Positions 1 to 8,527 of a DNA stretch of 11,960 nucleotides are shown one piece after another (within the stretch, counting starts at the first letter, position 1; each line of letters opens with the position of its first letter). Origin of the DNA: Bacillota bacterium (GTDB lineage: Bacteria; Bacillota; Dethiobacteria; DTU022). Both the position numbers and the translations under genes were made by a program. The notes under the pieces were generated by a model. It ran no database searches. It was not told the DNA's origin and saw only the letters and a list, made by a program, of their open reading frames with translations. The stretch spans positions 1 through 11,960 of the forward strand of contig JAAZIG010000281.1 in NCBI GenBank assembly GCA_012510325.1, in the 5' to 3' direction.

Positions 1-737
1 ACGGAAAACCTCTGCAGCAGCGGGAGCACCGCGGGCACATAGATCTTCGTCGGCCGGAGCATCTCCTCCCCCAGGGTAATCCCCCCCAGGGCTGCGGGCC
101 GCTCGCTCAAGGCGAGATCGCCCCGCTCCAGCAGCACTTTCCGCGCCAGGGCATAGCCGTTGCTGTGCAGCCCCGTCGAGGGAAGGCCCACGATGAGATC
201 GCCGGAGCGCACCTCCCGCCCGTCGATGAGCCGCTCACGCTCGACCATGCCGACGGCAAAACCGGCCAGCTCATACTCCCCGGAAGCATAAAACCCGGGC
301 ATCTCCGCCGTTTCCCCGCCCAACAGAGCGCAGCCGGCGATCCGGCAGCCCCGGGCCACTCCCGCAACCACCGCTTCAACCTGCGCCGGCTCCAGCTTCC
401 CCACGGCCAGGTAATCCAAAAAGAAAAGCGGCTCCGCCCCGTGAACCAGAATATCGTTCACGCACATCGCCACACAGTCCTCGCCGATGGTGCCGTGGTT
501 GTTCAGCGCAAAAGCCAGCCTCAGCTTGGTCCCGACCCCGTCGCAGCCGGAAACCAGAACCGGCTCCCGGTATCCCTTCAGATCGGGGGCAAAAAAACCG
601 GCAAACCCGCCCAGCTCCGTGAGCACCTCCGGCCGAAAGGTCGAGCGAGCCAGTCCCTTGATCCTTTCCACGGCCGCCTCCCCGGCGGCGATATCGACCC
701 CCGCCTGCCGGTAATCGATCTCCTTGTCCCTGCTCAT
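1..737 (-). CDS. purM: Phosphoribosylformylglycinamidine cyclo-ligase (AIR synthetase), 3' part cut off by the window edge
   Basis: PurM makes aminoimidazole ribonucleotide (AIR) from FGAM with ATP, the fifth step of de novo purine synthesis in the cytoplasm. I translated this frame by hand: it is open for 245 codons from the ATG at 737 to the edge, about 70% of a usual PurM of 340-350 residues. It starts [19 protein letters not shown]. Family motifs follow in order: [50 protein letters not shown] and [16 protein letters not shown]. It is the last visible gene of the purine operon, 94 bases after hppA, with a large hairpin in the gap. The start is the weak point. An in-frame ATG at 752 would add five residues (MAGKK), and neither start has a clear Shine-Dalgarno site, unlike the other genes of the operon. 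Confidence 0.96.
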   Translation of the reverse strand, partial: MSRDKEIDYRQAGVDIAAGEAAVERIKGLARSTFRPEVLTELGGFAGFFAPDLKGYREPVLVSGCDGVGTKLRLAFALNNHGTIGEDCVAMCVNDILVHGAEPLFFLDYLAVGKLEPAQVEAVVAGVARGCRIAGCALLGGETAEMPGFYASGEYELAGFAVGMVERERLIDGREVRSGDLIVGLPSTGLHSNGYALARKVLLERGDLALSERPAALGGITLGEEMLRPTKIYVPAVLPLLQRFS

Positions 738-782
738 CTTTTTCCCGGCCATCCTTTCCCGCTTTTCCGATGATAATTTTCA

Positions 783-818
783 CCGGCGGGCCCGGTGCTC
801 TAAGCCCGGGCCCGCCGG
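783..818 (-). repeat. Perfect 13-bp inverted repeat between hppA and purM
   Basis: CCGGCGGGCCCGG at 783-795 and its exact reverse complement CCGGGCCCGCCGG at 806-818 enclose a 10-base loop. Three inner pairs (GCT/AGC) could extend the stem past a one-base bulge. It lies 13 bases past the hppA stop and about 45 bases before the purM start. On the minus strand the stem is followed by TGAAAATTATC, with no T-run, so it is not a standard intrinsic terminator. I infer a partial terminator or an RNA-stabilising or processing hairpin that sets purM expression relative to hppA. Confidence 0.75.
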
Positions 819-831
819 ATCCGAGCTGTAC

Positions 832-2799
832 TTAGAAGAACAGCGGTGCAAAGACCAGCGCGACGATGCTCATGAGCTTGATCAGGATATTCAGAGAGGG
901 TCCGGCGGTATCCTTGAACGGATCGCCCACCGTATCACCCACCACCGCAGCCTTGTGGGCATCGCTGCCCTTGCCGCCGTGCGCTCCCGCCTCGATATAT
1001 TTCTTGGCGTTGTCCCAGGCCCCGCCGGCGTTGGCCATATAGATGGCCTGCAGCACCCCGGCGACGAGAGCGCCGCCGAGCAGACCGCCCAGCGCCTCTT
1101 TCCCCAGGAAGGGCAGCAGCCCCACCGCCAGCGGCACCGCCACAGCGGAGATGCCGGGAATGATCATCTCTTTCAGCGCCGCCCGCGTGCTGATATCGAC
1201 GCAGCGGTCGTAATCGGGAGGATTCTCCCCCTCCATCAGCCCGGGGATCTCCTTGAACTGCCGCCTGATCTCCTCGATGAGAGAGAAAGCGGCATTCCCC
1301 ACCGCCTCCATCGTCCGCGAGGAGAAGAAGAAAACGAGCATCCCGCCGATGAAGAGCCCGGCGATAACCTTGCTGTCGATGATATTGATCACCTCAAGCC
1401 CCGCCACCTGCGAATAAGCCGCGAACAGCGCCAGCGCCGTCAAAGCCGCCGAGCCGATGGCAAAACCCTTGCCGATGGCGGCAGTGGTGTTGCCCACCGA
1501 ATCGAGCTCATCGGTGATCTCGCGCACCTCTTTTTCCAGCCCCGCCATCTCGGCAATCCCCCCGGCGTTGTCGGCCACGGGGCCGTACGCATCGACCGCC
1601 ACGGTCATGCTCACCGTCGAGAGCATCCCCACCGCGGCGATGGCGATACCGTAAATCCCGGCAAACTCGTACGAAACCAGGATCGCCACGGCGATGGCCA
1701 GAATGGGGAAGACCGTGCTCTTCATCCCCACGGCCAGGCCGCTGATAATATTGGTCGCCGGCCCGGTCAGGGACGAGTTGGCGATGGACTGAACCGGTTT
1801 GAAATGATCAGAGGTGTAATATTCCGTAATCCAGCCGATAACCACTCCCGCCAGCAGCCCCGACACCACCGCGTAGAAAGGACCGAGCTCCCCGAGAAGG
1901 GATTTGGTAATAAAATAAGAAGCAATGATCACGACAAAGGAGCTGATCAGAAGACCGCGCTCCAGCACCTTGCTCAGCCGGGCACCCTCTTTGGCCCGGA
2001 CAAAGAAAGAGGCAAAGACCGAGCCGAGAATCCCCACCGACGAAACCAACAGCGGCAGGAGCACTCCGGCAAACCCGTATTTCGAAACGACACCCACGGT
2101 CATCGCCGCGATCATCGCCCCGACATAAGATTCAAACAGGTCCGCCCCCATCCCGGCCACGTCGCCGACGTTGTCCCCGACATTGTCGGCGATCACTCCG
2201 GCGTTGCGGGGGTCGTCTTCAGGGATCCCCGCTTCAATCTTCCCGACCAGGTCCGCCCCCACATCGGCCGCCTTGGTGTAAATCCCCCCGCCGACGCGGG
2301 CAAAAAGAGCGATGGAGCTGGCCCCCAGAGCGTAGCCGTTGACGATGGCCGGATCGCCGATCCAGATGTAGAGGACCCCCAGACCGAACAGCCCCAGCCC
2401 CGCCACCATCATCCCCATGATCGTTCCGCTGGAAAAGGCCACCGCCAGCGCCTCGCTAACCCCGGACCGCGCCGCATGGGCCGTGCGCACATTGGCCCGG
2501 GTAGCCACATTCATCCCCACAAAACCGGCCGTCGCCGAGAAGAGCGCCCCGACAACGAAGCAGACCGCCGTCAGCGGATCGATGAAGTAAGCGAGCACTG
2601 CAGCCAGCACGACCACAAAGACGACCAGATAGCTGTACTCCCGGCGCAGAAAAGTCATCGCGCCCTTGTGAATCGCTTCGGCAATCTCGATCATCTTGCC
2701 GGTGCCCGCCGGAGCCCGCTTAACGCCGTACCAGAGCACCAGCGCAAAGAGAAGGCCGGCGACAGCGGCCAGCGGCACTAAATTTAAGTACTTCTCCAT
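832..2799 (-). CDS. hppA: Membrane-bound ion-translocating pyrophosphatase, K+-dependent and probably Na+-pumping
   Basis: This integral membrane enzyme hydrolyses pyrophosphate and pumps Na+ and/or H+ out of the cytoplasm. The 655-residue protein is almost entirely hydrophobic helices, as expected for the family (about 16 segments). The substrate site is visible: DVGADLVGK at residues 179-187, KIE at 187-189, [18 protein letters not shown] at 205-222, and [17 protein letters not shown] near 621-637. Two features indicate the subtype. [10 protein letters not shown] at 436-445 has Ala440 and Gly443 where K+-independent enzymes have Lys and Thr, so it should need K+. Glu223 in FESY sits at the gate position typical of Na+-pumping members, while H+-pumping ones usually have FGSYAE there. 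A Na+,H+ dual pump is not excluded. The ATG has a good Shine-Dalgarno site (AAGGGAGG, 2810-2817). It lies between purF and purM, 124 bases after purF, so a separate promoter is possible. Confidence 0.97.
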   Translation of the reverse strand: MEKYLNLVPLAAVAGLLFALVLWYGVKRAPAGTGKMIEIAEAIHKGAMTFLRREYSYLVVFVVVLAAVLAYFIDPLTAVCFVVGALFSATAGFVGMNVATRANVRTAHAARSGVSEALAVAFSSGTIMGMMVAGLGLFGLGVLYIWIGDPAIVNGYALGASSIALFARVGGGIYTKAADVGADLVGKIEAGIPEDDPRNAGVIADNVGDNVGDVAGMGADLFESYVGAMIAAMTVGVVSKYGFAGVLLPLLVSSVGILGSVFASFFVRAKEGARLSKVLERGLLISSFVVIIASYFITKSLLGELGPFYAVVSGLLAGVVIGWITEYYTSDHFKPVQSIANSSLTGPATNIISGLAVGMKSTVFPILAIAVAILVSYEFAGIYGIAIAAVGMLSTVSMTVAVDAYGPVADNAGGIAEMAGLEKEVREITDELDSVGNTTAAIGKGFAIGSAALTALALFAAYSQVAGLEVINIIDSKVIAGLFIGGMLVFFFSSRTMEAVGNAAFSLIEEIRRQFKEIPGLMEGENPPDYDRCVDISTRAALKEMIIPGISAVAVPLAVGLLPFLGKEALGGLLGGALVAGVLQAIYMANAGGAWDNAKKYIEAGAHGGKGSDAHKAAVVGDTVGDPFKDTAGPSLNILIKLMSIVALVFAPLFF

Positions 2800-2815
2800 T
2801 AATGAAAATCCTCCC

Positions 2816-2834
2816 TTGAGCAGTATTGAGCAGT
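2816..2834 (-). repeat. Tandem 9-bp direct repeat just upstream of the hppA ribosome binding site
   Basis: On the plus strand TTGAGCAGT occurs at 2816-2824 and again at 2826-2834, one base apart, giving a period of 10. The first copy overlaps the edge of the hppA Shine-Dalgarno sequence. The period is close to one helical turn, which would suit a protein-binding site, but two copies of a 9-mer may also be chance duplication. Confidence 0.45.
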
Positions 2835-2911
2835 TCTCTTAATGCAATCTACTTACCGACAAGGCCAAGAAAATCCTGCTTAAAAAGAAATATTATTCCG
2901 CCACCGCTCAC

Positions 2912-2923
2912 CCGCCGAAGCGG
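2912..2923 (-). other. Small CCGC-TTCG-GCGG hairpin directly after the purF stop
   Basis: On the minus strand CCGC TTCG GCGG forms a 4-bp stem closed by the very stable UUCG tetraloop, beginning directly after the TAG stop of purF. A T-rich stretch (TTTCTTTTT) follows only about 20 bases later. It could be a weak transcript end or a stabilising 3' hairpin before hppA, but it is not a standard terminator. Confidence 0.35.
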
Positions 2924-4297
2924 CTAGCGCAGCGGGTAGGAGCCGGTAAAACAGGCCCGGCAGAGCTGCTCCGGCGGCAGCCCCACCGCCCCCACAGTGC
3001 CCTCCAGACTGAGATAGCCCAGGGAATCTGCCCCCACCGTCTCGGCGATGGCCGCCGTATCGCGGCCGTAAGCGATGAGCTCACCTGATTCCGGCATATC
3101 GATACCGTAAAGACAGGCGTCGATCACCGGCGGCGAGCTGATCCGCAAGTGCACCTCCCGCGCCCCGGCGCGCCGCATCAACCGGACCAGCTTCACTCCG
3201 GTGGTGCCGCGGACCATGGAGTCATCGACAACAATGACCCGTTTCCCCTCGACAATCTTCTGCACCGCATTCAGCTTCAGGTCAACCCCCTCTTCGCGCA
3301 TCCGCTGCGTCGGTCGAAGAAAGGTGCGCCCGATATAGCGGTTTTTGATCAGGGCGATCTCGTAGGGCAGCCCCGCCTCTTCGGCATATCCCGAAGCGGC
3401 GGCGATGCTCGAATCGGGCACTCCGGTGACCATATCGGCTTCGGCGGGATGCTCCCGGGCCAGGCGCCTGCCCAGCTCGCGGCGGACCAGGTGGACATTG
3501 TGCCCCTGCAGGTTGCTGTCGGGGCGGGCGAAATAGATGTACTCAAAGAGGCACAGCGCCGGCTCCGCCGCCGGCAGCACCTGGAACGAGCGCACCCCCC
3601 CCTCGTCGAGCACCACCGCCTCCCCCGGATTCACCTCGCGAATAAATTTCGCCCCGATGGTGTCGAAGGCGCAGGTCTCCGAGGCGAGAAAGTAACCCTG
3701 CGGCTCCAGCCTGCCCAGCGACAGCGGGCGAAAGCCGCGGCTGTCGCGCAGGCCGATCAAGATCTTCCCGTCGCTCAGCAGAAAAGCAAAAGCTCCCTGA
3801 AGCCGCGGCGCCACCGCCGCCACCGCCTCCTCCAGAGAGGGGTTGTTCTCCCGGGCAATGAGATGGCCCAGCAGTTCGCTGTCCGTGTCCGTCTGGAAGA
3901 TGGCCCCCTCCCGGGCCAGCTCATCGCGCAGCGCCGCCCCGTTGACCAGACGGCCGTTGTGCGCCAGAGCCAGTTCGCCGTGGCGGTAGCGCAGCAGCAA
4001 CGGCTGCCGGTTCTCCGCACCTTTCCCCAGGCGGCTGTAATCGTAGCGGACATGGCCCAGCGCCAGCGGGCCGCGCTGCCGCTTCAGCTCTCCCGTTTCC
4101 GGAAACACCTCGGAGACAAGGCCCGGCCCCTTCTTCAGCCAGATCCCGGCCCCCTCCCCGGAGCCGACGGCGATCCCCGCGCTCTCCTGGCCGCGGTGCT
4201 GCAGCGCATAGAGGGCGAAGCAGGTCAGATAAGCCAGCGGCTGCCCCGCCGCCCAGCCCCCGCAGACCCCGCAGGCCTCCCTTATCGCAGCGTCCAC
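2924..4297 (-). CDS. purF: Amidophosphoribosyltransferase (glutamine PRPP amidotransferase), Fe-S type
   Basis: PurF converts PRPP and glutamine to phosphoribosylamine, glutamate and pyrophosphate, the committed step of purine synthesis. The protein has 457 residues. The N-terminal glutaminase domain begins with a short propeptide (MDAAIREA) before the catalytic Cys9 of CGVCG. HNG (113-115) and QTDTDSE (136-141) of the glutamine site follow. The C-terminal transferase domain has the PRPP loop VIVVDDSMVRGTTG (354-367). Cys249, Cys395, Cys446 and Cys449 (the last two as CRAC) fit the four ligands of the [4Fe-4S] cluster in the Bacillus enzyme, so oxygen sensitivity is likely. The start is a GTG, supported by GGGAGG seven bases upstream. 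It overlaps the end of purL by 16 bases, which suggests translational coupling. Oddities: CGVCG instead of the usual CGVFG, and RYDYSRLG where RYSTAG is usual. Confidence 0.97.
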   Translation of the reverse strand: MDAAIREACGVCGGWAAGQPLAYLTCFALYALQHRGQESAGIAVGSGEGAGIWLKKGPGLVSEVFPETGELKRQRGPLALGHVRYDYSRLGKGAENRQPLLLRYRHGELALAHNGRLVNGAALRDELAREGAIFQTDTDSELLGHLIARENNPSLEEAVAAVAPRLQGAFAFLLSDGKILIGLRDSRGFRPLSLGRLEPQGYFLASETCAFDTIGAKFIREVNPGEAVVLDEGGVRSFQVLPAAEPALCLFEYIYFARPDSNLQGHNVHLVRRELGRRLAREHPAEADMVTGVPDSSIAAASGYAEEAGLPYEIALIKNRYIGRTFLRPTQRMREEGVDLKLNAVQKIVEGKRVIVVDDSMVRGTTGVKLVRLMRRAGAREVHLRISSPPVIDACLYGIDMPESGELIAYGRDTAAIAETVGADSLGYLSLEGTVGAVGLPPEQLCRACFTGSYPLR

Positions 4298-6474
4298 GGG
4301 ATCGCCTCCCGGTAAAGTTCTTGCAGCATCTCCAGGGGCTGCTCCACCAGCGGCTCCCCGCCGACAGTGATGCGCAGTCTCCCTCCGCCGCTCTCTCCCA
4401 GCGGCACCGCCGGCACCGCCGCCTCCCGGGCCCTCTCCTCAAAAAGCGCCGCCTGCCCCGGCGGCACCGCCACCAGCGCCCGGGTGGGCCCCTCCCCGAA
4501 GAGCACCGTCTCCAGCGAGTCCCCTTCCGGCAGCGCCGCCTCGGCGCCGCAGCCGCCCATGAGGCAGCTCTTCGCCAGCGCCACCGCCAGGCCTCCGTCC
4601 CCGACACTGCTCAAGCAGGTGGCGAGCCCTTCATTGATCAGATCGCGCAGCAGCGCCTGCAGCCTCGCCTCCAGCTCCAGATCGATGGGCGGCAGCACCC
4701 CGTCCACTAGCCCGTGGACCGACTTCAGGAAAAGGCTGCCCCCCAGACCGGTGGCGGAGGCGCCCAGCAGGTAAACCTTATCGCCCTCCCGGGCAAAGCC
4801 GGCCTCGCAGCCGCTCTCGGGACCCTCGATGACGCCGAGCGCCCCGATCACCGGAGTGGGCAGAATCGCCCGCCCGTCGACCTCGTTGTAGAAGCTGACA
4901 TTGCCTCCCACCACCGGCAGCTCCAGCGCCCGGCAGGCATCGGCGATCCCCTCCACGGAGCGGCTAAACTGCCAGAATATCTCCGGCTTCTCCGGATTGC
5001 CAAAGTTGAGTCCGTCGGTAATCCCCAGCGCCCGGGCGCCGGTGCAGGCCAGACGCCGCGCCGCCTGGGCGACGGCAAAAACAGAGCCCCGGTACGGATC
5101 GAGGTAAACCTGGCGGCCGTTGCCGCTGAGCGACGCCGCCAGCAAAAATTCCTCCTCCCCCCGCACCAACACGGCATCGGCGTGTCCGGGATCCGCCAGA
5201 TCCCCCCTGCTTCTCCTAAATTCGATTCGTCCGAACAGCTCGGGCTCGGCAAAAATCTTTTGAAAAATCCGGTTGAAATCCTCCACCGGCGGAAGCGCCT
5301 CGGGATCAAAAGCGCTCCGCTCGCGGTAATACTGCGGCTCCCGGGATGCGGGAGAGAGCTCCGGAGCGCCCCCGGCAACACTTTCGGCGGGCACCCGGGC
5401 CACCTCCTCCCCGCGGTGCAGCACCGTAACCATCTCGTCGGCGGTAACCCGGCCGATCCGGGCGCAGGTGAGACCCCTTTCCTCGTAAGCTTCGAAAACA
5501 GCCGACTCGTTCTCCGGCGTCACCACCAGCAGCATCCGCTCCTGCGTCTCGGAGACGAGGATCTCCTGCGGCGCCATCTTCTCCTCGCTCTGCGGCACCC
5601 TGGCCAGCTCCACCGCGATGCCGCAGCCGCCCCGCGCCGCCATCTCCGTCAGGGCGCAGCTCAGACCGGCGCCCCCCAGATCCTGCACCCCCAGGGCCAG
5701 ACCCCGCCCGATCACCTCCAGGGTCGCCTCCATCAGCTTTTTCCCCAGGGCGGCATCGCCCACCTGCACCGGAGAAGCGGGCTCCTCGGCGACAGCCGCG
5801 GTCAGCTCATCGGAGGCAAAGGTGACCCCGTGAATGCCGTCGCGGCCGGTCCGGGCGCCGGCCAGCAGAACCGGGTTGTCCTCCCCCCCGGCCCTCCCCC
5901 GCATCAGCTGGTCGGCAGGGAGCACCCCGATGCACATCACGTTGACCAAAGGATTCCCCCGGTAGCTCTCCTCGAAGTAAACCTCCTTGGCCACGAGCGG
6001 AACCCCCGTCCCCTCGCTGTACCAGTCCAGCCCGGAGGAAGCATCCTCGAACAGATAGCGGCTCCGCCTGTCGCTCAGGGGACCGAAGCGCAGCGAGCCC
6101 AGCAGAGCGACAGGGCGGGCCCCCATGGCCACGATGTCGCGGATGATCCCCCCGGCGCCCGTAGCGGCACCCTGGAAAGGCTCCACCGCGGTGGGGTGGT
6201 TGTGGCTCTCGATCTTGAACGCCGCCGCCCAGCCGCCGCCCAGAGCGACGACCCCGGCGTTCTCGCCGGGCCCCTGGAGAACCTGCGGCCCTTCCGTGGG
6301 CAGCAGACGCAGTGAACTCAGAGAATGTTTGTAGCTGCAATGCTCCGACCACATCACGCTGTAGATGTTGAGCTCAACCAAATTCGGTTCGCGCCCGAGG
6401 GCGGCGCTAATAAGAGCATATTCCTCGTCAGTTAACCCCAGCTGCCGCCAGGGCTTCTCCTCTTTCAATGTCAC
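4282..6474 (-). CDS. purL: Phosphoribosylformylglycinamidine synthase subunit PurL (small type)
   Basis: PurL is the ATP-dependent synthetase subunit that converts FGAR to FGAM with ammonia delivered by PurQ. The length of 730 residues fits the small Bacillus-type PurL (about 740), not the roughly 1300-residue fused enzyme, so it should need PurS and PurQ. Visible motifs are MWSEHCSYKHS (41-51), GPGENAGVV (68-76) and KIESHNHPTAVEPFQGAATG (87-106). DLGGAGLSCALTEMA follows in the middle and GDGGLAVALAKS near the C-terminus, giving the two repeated AIR-synthetase-like halves. The start is a GTG at 6474 with GGGAGGT six bases upstream. It lies 42 bases after purE and overlaps purF. Neither purS nor purQ is next to it, which is unusual for this type and implies they are elsewhere in the genome. 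Confidence 0.97.
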   Translation of the reverse strand: MTLKEEKPWRQLGLTDEEYALISAALGREPNLVELNIYSVMWSEHCSYKHSLSSLRLLPTEGPQVLQGPGENAGVVALGGGWAAAFKIESHNHPTAVEPFQGAATGAGGIIRDIVAMGARPVALLGSLRFGPLSDRRSRYLFEDASSGLDWYSEGTGVPLVAKEVYFEESYRGNPLVNVMCIGVLPADQLMRGRAGGEDNPVLLAGARTGRDGIHGVTFASDELTAAVAEEPASPVQVGDAALGKKLMEATLEVIGRGLALGVQDLGGAGLSCALTEMAARGGCGIAVELARVPQSEEKMAPQEILVSETQERMLLVVTPENESAVFEAYEERGLTCARIGRVTADEMVTVLHRGEEVARVPAESVAGGAPELSPASREPQYYRERSAFDPEALPPVEDFNRIFQKIFAEPELFGRIEFRRSRGDLADPGHADAVLVRGEEEFLLAASLSGNGRQVYLDPYRGSVFAVAQAARRLACTGARALGITDGLNFGNPEKPEIFWQFSRSVEGIADACRALELPVVGGNVSFYNEVDGRAILPTPVIGALGVIEGPESGCEAGFAREGDKVYLLGASATGLGGSLFLKSVHGLVDGVLPPIDLELEARLQALLRDLINEGLATCLSSVGDGGLAVALAKSCLMGGCGAEAALPEGDSLETVLFGEGPTRALVAVPPGQAALFEERAREAAVPAVPLGESGGGRLRITVGGEPLVEQPLEMLQELYREAIPWTLR

Positions 6475-6516
6475 TGCGGCACCTCCCGGATAAAATGTTT
6501 TTTCAAGCCGCCCCGC

Positions 6517-7023
6517 TCAGGAACCCTCTGTCCCGCCCCGGCGCAGCCGCCGATCCTGCTCCTCCACCCGCACAGCGAGCTCGTCGCGGTAGCGGCCGAG
6601 CTCTTCCTGCAGCTCCGGGCTCTCCAGGGCCAGGATCTGCACCGCCAGCAGAGCGGCGTTGACCGCCCCGTCGATGGAAACTGTCGCCACCGGCACTCCG
6701 CGGGGCATCTGGACAATGGAGTAGAGGGAATCGAGCCCGCCCAGATGCGCCGTGGCCACGGGCACCCCGATCACCGGCAGCGTTGTCCAGGAGGCGATCA
6801 CCCCGGGCAGGTGCGCCGCCCCGCCGGCCCCGGCGATAATCACCTTCAAGCCCGCCTCGCGGGCCCCGCGGGCGTATCCCGCCGCCTTCCCGGGATGGCG
6901 GTGGGCGCTGGCCACGGTCATCTCATAAGCGATCCCGAAGCGCTCCAGCACCTCCCCCGCCCCGGCCAGCACCGGCCAATCCGAATCACTGCCCATAACG
7001 ATGCCCACTACCGGCAGAGCCAT
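6517..7023 (-). CDS. purE: N5-carboxyaminoimidazole ribonucleotide mutase (PurE class I)
   Basis: PurE moves the carboxylate of N5-CAIR to carbon 4, giving CAIR, in the cytoplasm. The 168-residue protein has the family's nucleotide and active-site segments: GIVMGSDSDWPV near residue 7, SAHRHP near 39 (SAHRTP in most relatives), AGAGGAAHLPGVIAS, and DSLYSIVQMPRGVPVATV. The loop after VATV is SIDGAVNAALLA, two residues shorter than in Bacillus or E. coli, as I recall for some other thermophile PurE proteins. The C-terminal tail is charged and Arg-rich. The ATG has AGGAGG seven bases upstream. It lies 73 bases after the permease and 42 before purL, so it is probably in the same transcript. The usual partner for N5-CAIR synthesis, PurK, is not in this window. 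Confidence 0.96.
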   Translation of the reverse strand: MALPVVGIVMGSDSDWPVLAGAGEVLERFGIAYEMTVASAHRHPGKAAGYARGAREAGLKVIIAGAGGAAHLPGVIASWTTLPVIGVPVATAHLGGLDSLYSIVQMPRGVPVATVSIDGAVNAALLAVQILALESPELQEELGRYRDELAVRVEEQDRRLRRGGTEGS

Positions 7024-7096
7024 CTGTACCCCTCCTGATCCCGGGAACGCTTCTTGCCGCCCCGCGTGTTCCGATTCCCCAAGCGCCGACCGCCAG

Positions 7097-8386
7097 TTAG
7101 ACCCAGAAGAAGTGAATCAGGGCCACCGCCGCCAGCAGATAGACCAGCCAGTGGACCTCCCTGTACTTCCCGGCAACGACCTTCACAACGGGGTAAGCGA
7201 TAAAGCCGAAAGCAATTCCGTCGGCGATGCTGTACGCCAGCGGCATAAAGATGATCGTCAGAAAAGCCGGCAGCGCCTCGGTAAAGTCATCGAAATTGAT
7301 CTGCATCACTCCGCCGACCATCAGAACGCCGACGATAACCAGCGCCGGCGCCGTCGCCTGCGTCGGCACGAGCCCCGCCAGCGGGGCGATGAACAGGGCG
7401 AGGAAAAAGAGCAGCCCCGTAACGATCGAGGTCAGCCCGGTGCGCCCCCCCTCGGAGACTCCCGCGGTGCTCTCCACATACGTGGTCACCGTGCTCGTGC
7501 CGAGCAGGGCGCCGCCCATGGTGCCGATGGCATCGGCGAGCATGGCCCGGTTGACCCGGGGCAGTCTTCCCTTTTCATCAAGAAAACCGGCCCGCGCACC
7601 GGTCCCCAACAGGGTCCCCATGGTATCAAAGACGTCCACAAAAAGGAATGAAAAGATCACAAAGAAGGGGATCGAAAAAGCCGCCTTCAGATCGAGCTTC
7701 AGGGCAATGGGCGCCAGCGGCGCCGGCATCCCGAAGATATCGCCCAACCCCTGGGGCAGCGCCGAGAGCCCCATGAAAAAGCTGACCACGGTGGTGAGCA
7801 GAATCCCGATGAGGATAGCTCCCCTCACTCCGCGGGCCATCAAAATAGCGGTGATCAGCAGGCCGATGAGCGTCAGCGCCGGCCCCGGCTCGGTGAGATT
7901 GCCCAAAGTGAGCTGCGTCGCCGGATCGGCGACGATGATCCCCCCGTTCTGCAGCCCGATATAGGCGATGAAGAGACCGATCCCGGCAGCGACGGCCCGC
8001 TTCAGCGTAGTCGGCACCGCCGCATCAATATACTCGATCGCCCGGGTCACCGCGAGAATGGTGAAAATTACCCCGGAGATAAAGACCGCCCCCAGAGCGG
8101 CCTGCCAGCCGTACTGCGTGGCGACGACAAAGGCAAAGAAAGCATTCAGCCCCATCCCGCTGGCCAGAGCAAAGGGATAGTTCGTCAGCAAACCCATCAA
8201 AATGGTAGTAAATCCGGCGGCGATAATGGTTGCCGTCATCACCGCTCCCTTGTCCATTCCCGTGCTGGAGAGGATATCAGGGTTGACAAATATTATGTAG
8301 GCCATGGTCATAAAAGTAGTAATTCCGGCGATGATTTCAGTGCGAACATTGGTCTGGTTCGCGCTAAGCTTGAACAACCTGTCCAT
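7097..8386 (-). CDS. Purine-base permease, NCS2 family, AzgA/PbuG-like
   Basis: This is a membrane transporter of 429 residues with about 12-14 hydrophobic segments. Family motifs are clear: GMGLNAFFAF (77-86), VDVFDTMGTLLGTG (250-263) and TSTVTTYVESTAGVSEGGRT (297-316, followed by GLTS). These place it in the AzgA/PbuG/PbuO branch, whose known members import adenine, guanine or hypoxanthine by cation symport. The exact base cannot be read from the sequence. It is the first gene of the purine operon, so salvage uptake and de novo synthesis would be controlled together. The ATG is preceded by AGGAGG (8396-8401) with nine bases between. The leader of about 360 bases carries a ykkC-family riboswitch. 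It could also be named pbuG or pbuO, but I give no symbol because the substrate is unknown. Confidence 0.93.
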   Translation of the reverse strand: MDRLFKLSANQTNVRTEIIAGITTFMTMAYIIFVNPDILSSTGMDKGAVMTATIIAAGFTTILMGLLTNYPFALASGMGLNAFFAFVVATQYGWQAALGAVFISGVIFTILAVTRAIEYIDAAVPTTLKRAVAAGIGLFIAYIGLQNGGIIVADPATQLTLGNLTEPGPALTLIGLLITAILMARGVRGAILIGILLTTVVSFFMGLSALPQGLGDIFGMPAPLAPIALKLDLKAAFSIPFFVIFSFLFVDVFDTMGTLLGTGARAGFLDEKGRLPRVNRAMLADAIGTMGGALLGTSTVTTYVESTAGVSEGGRTGLTSIVTGLLFFLALFIAPLAGLVPTQATAPALVIVGVLMVGGVMQINFDDFTEALPAFLTIIFMPLAYSIADGIAFGFIAYPVVKVVAGKYREVHWLVYLLAAVALIHFFWV

Positions 8387-8527
8387 CGGTTAAAACCTCC
8401 TGACACTAATTGTTTTCAGATTACCCCAGAAGACGCCGCTTTGCTCTCCTCCAAGACCACCTCCACCCCTGCCATTATTCTAGCGCCCCGTGCGGTTGTC
8501 ATTCCGGGCGCCCTCCCGGTCAATGTT

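Noticed and set aside
724..2781. 685-codon plus-strand open frame opposite hppA
   Set aside because: The product is a low-complexity, His/Arg/Asp/Pro-rich sequence with no family motif, typical of an antisense shadow in GC-rich DNA. The minus strand clearly encodes HppA.
3149..4315. 388-codon plus-strand open frame opposite purF
   Set aside because: An antisense shadow: rich in Gln, Arg, His and Pro, with no motif, against an unambiguous PurF.
4714..6315. 533-codon plus-strand open frame opposite purL
   Set aside because: It is compositionally biased, has no recognisable domain and lies wholly antisense to a clear PurL.
6471..6716. Possible extra gene between purE and purL that might be purS
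   Set aside because: The open frame overlaps purE, its product is Arg/Cys/Trp-rich with no PurS features, and the true purE-purL gap is only 42 bases.
8416..8475. Possible 19-residue leader peptide on the minus strand (starts MAGVEVVLEE) before the permease
   Set aside because: There is an ATG and a stop 29 bases before the permease start, but no convincing Shine-Dalgarno sequence and no telltale codon run, so chance is as likely.
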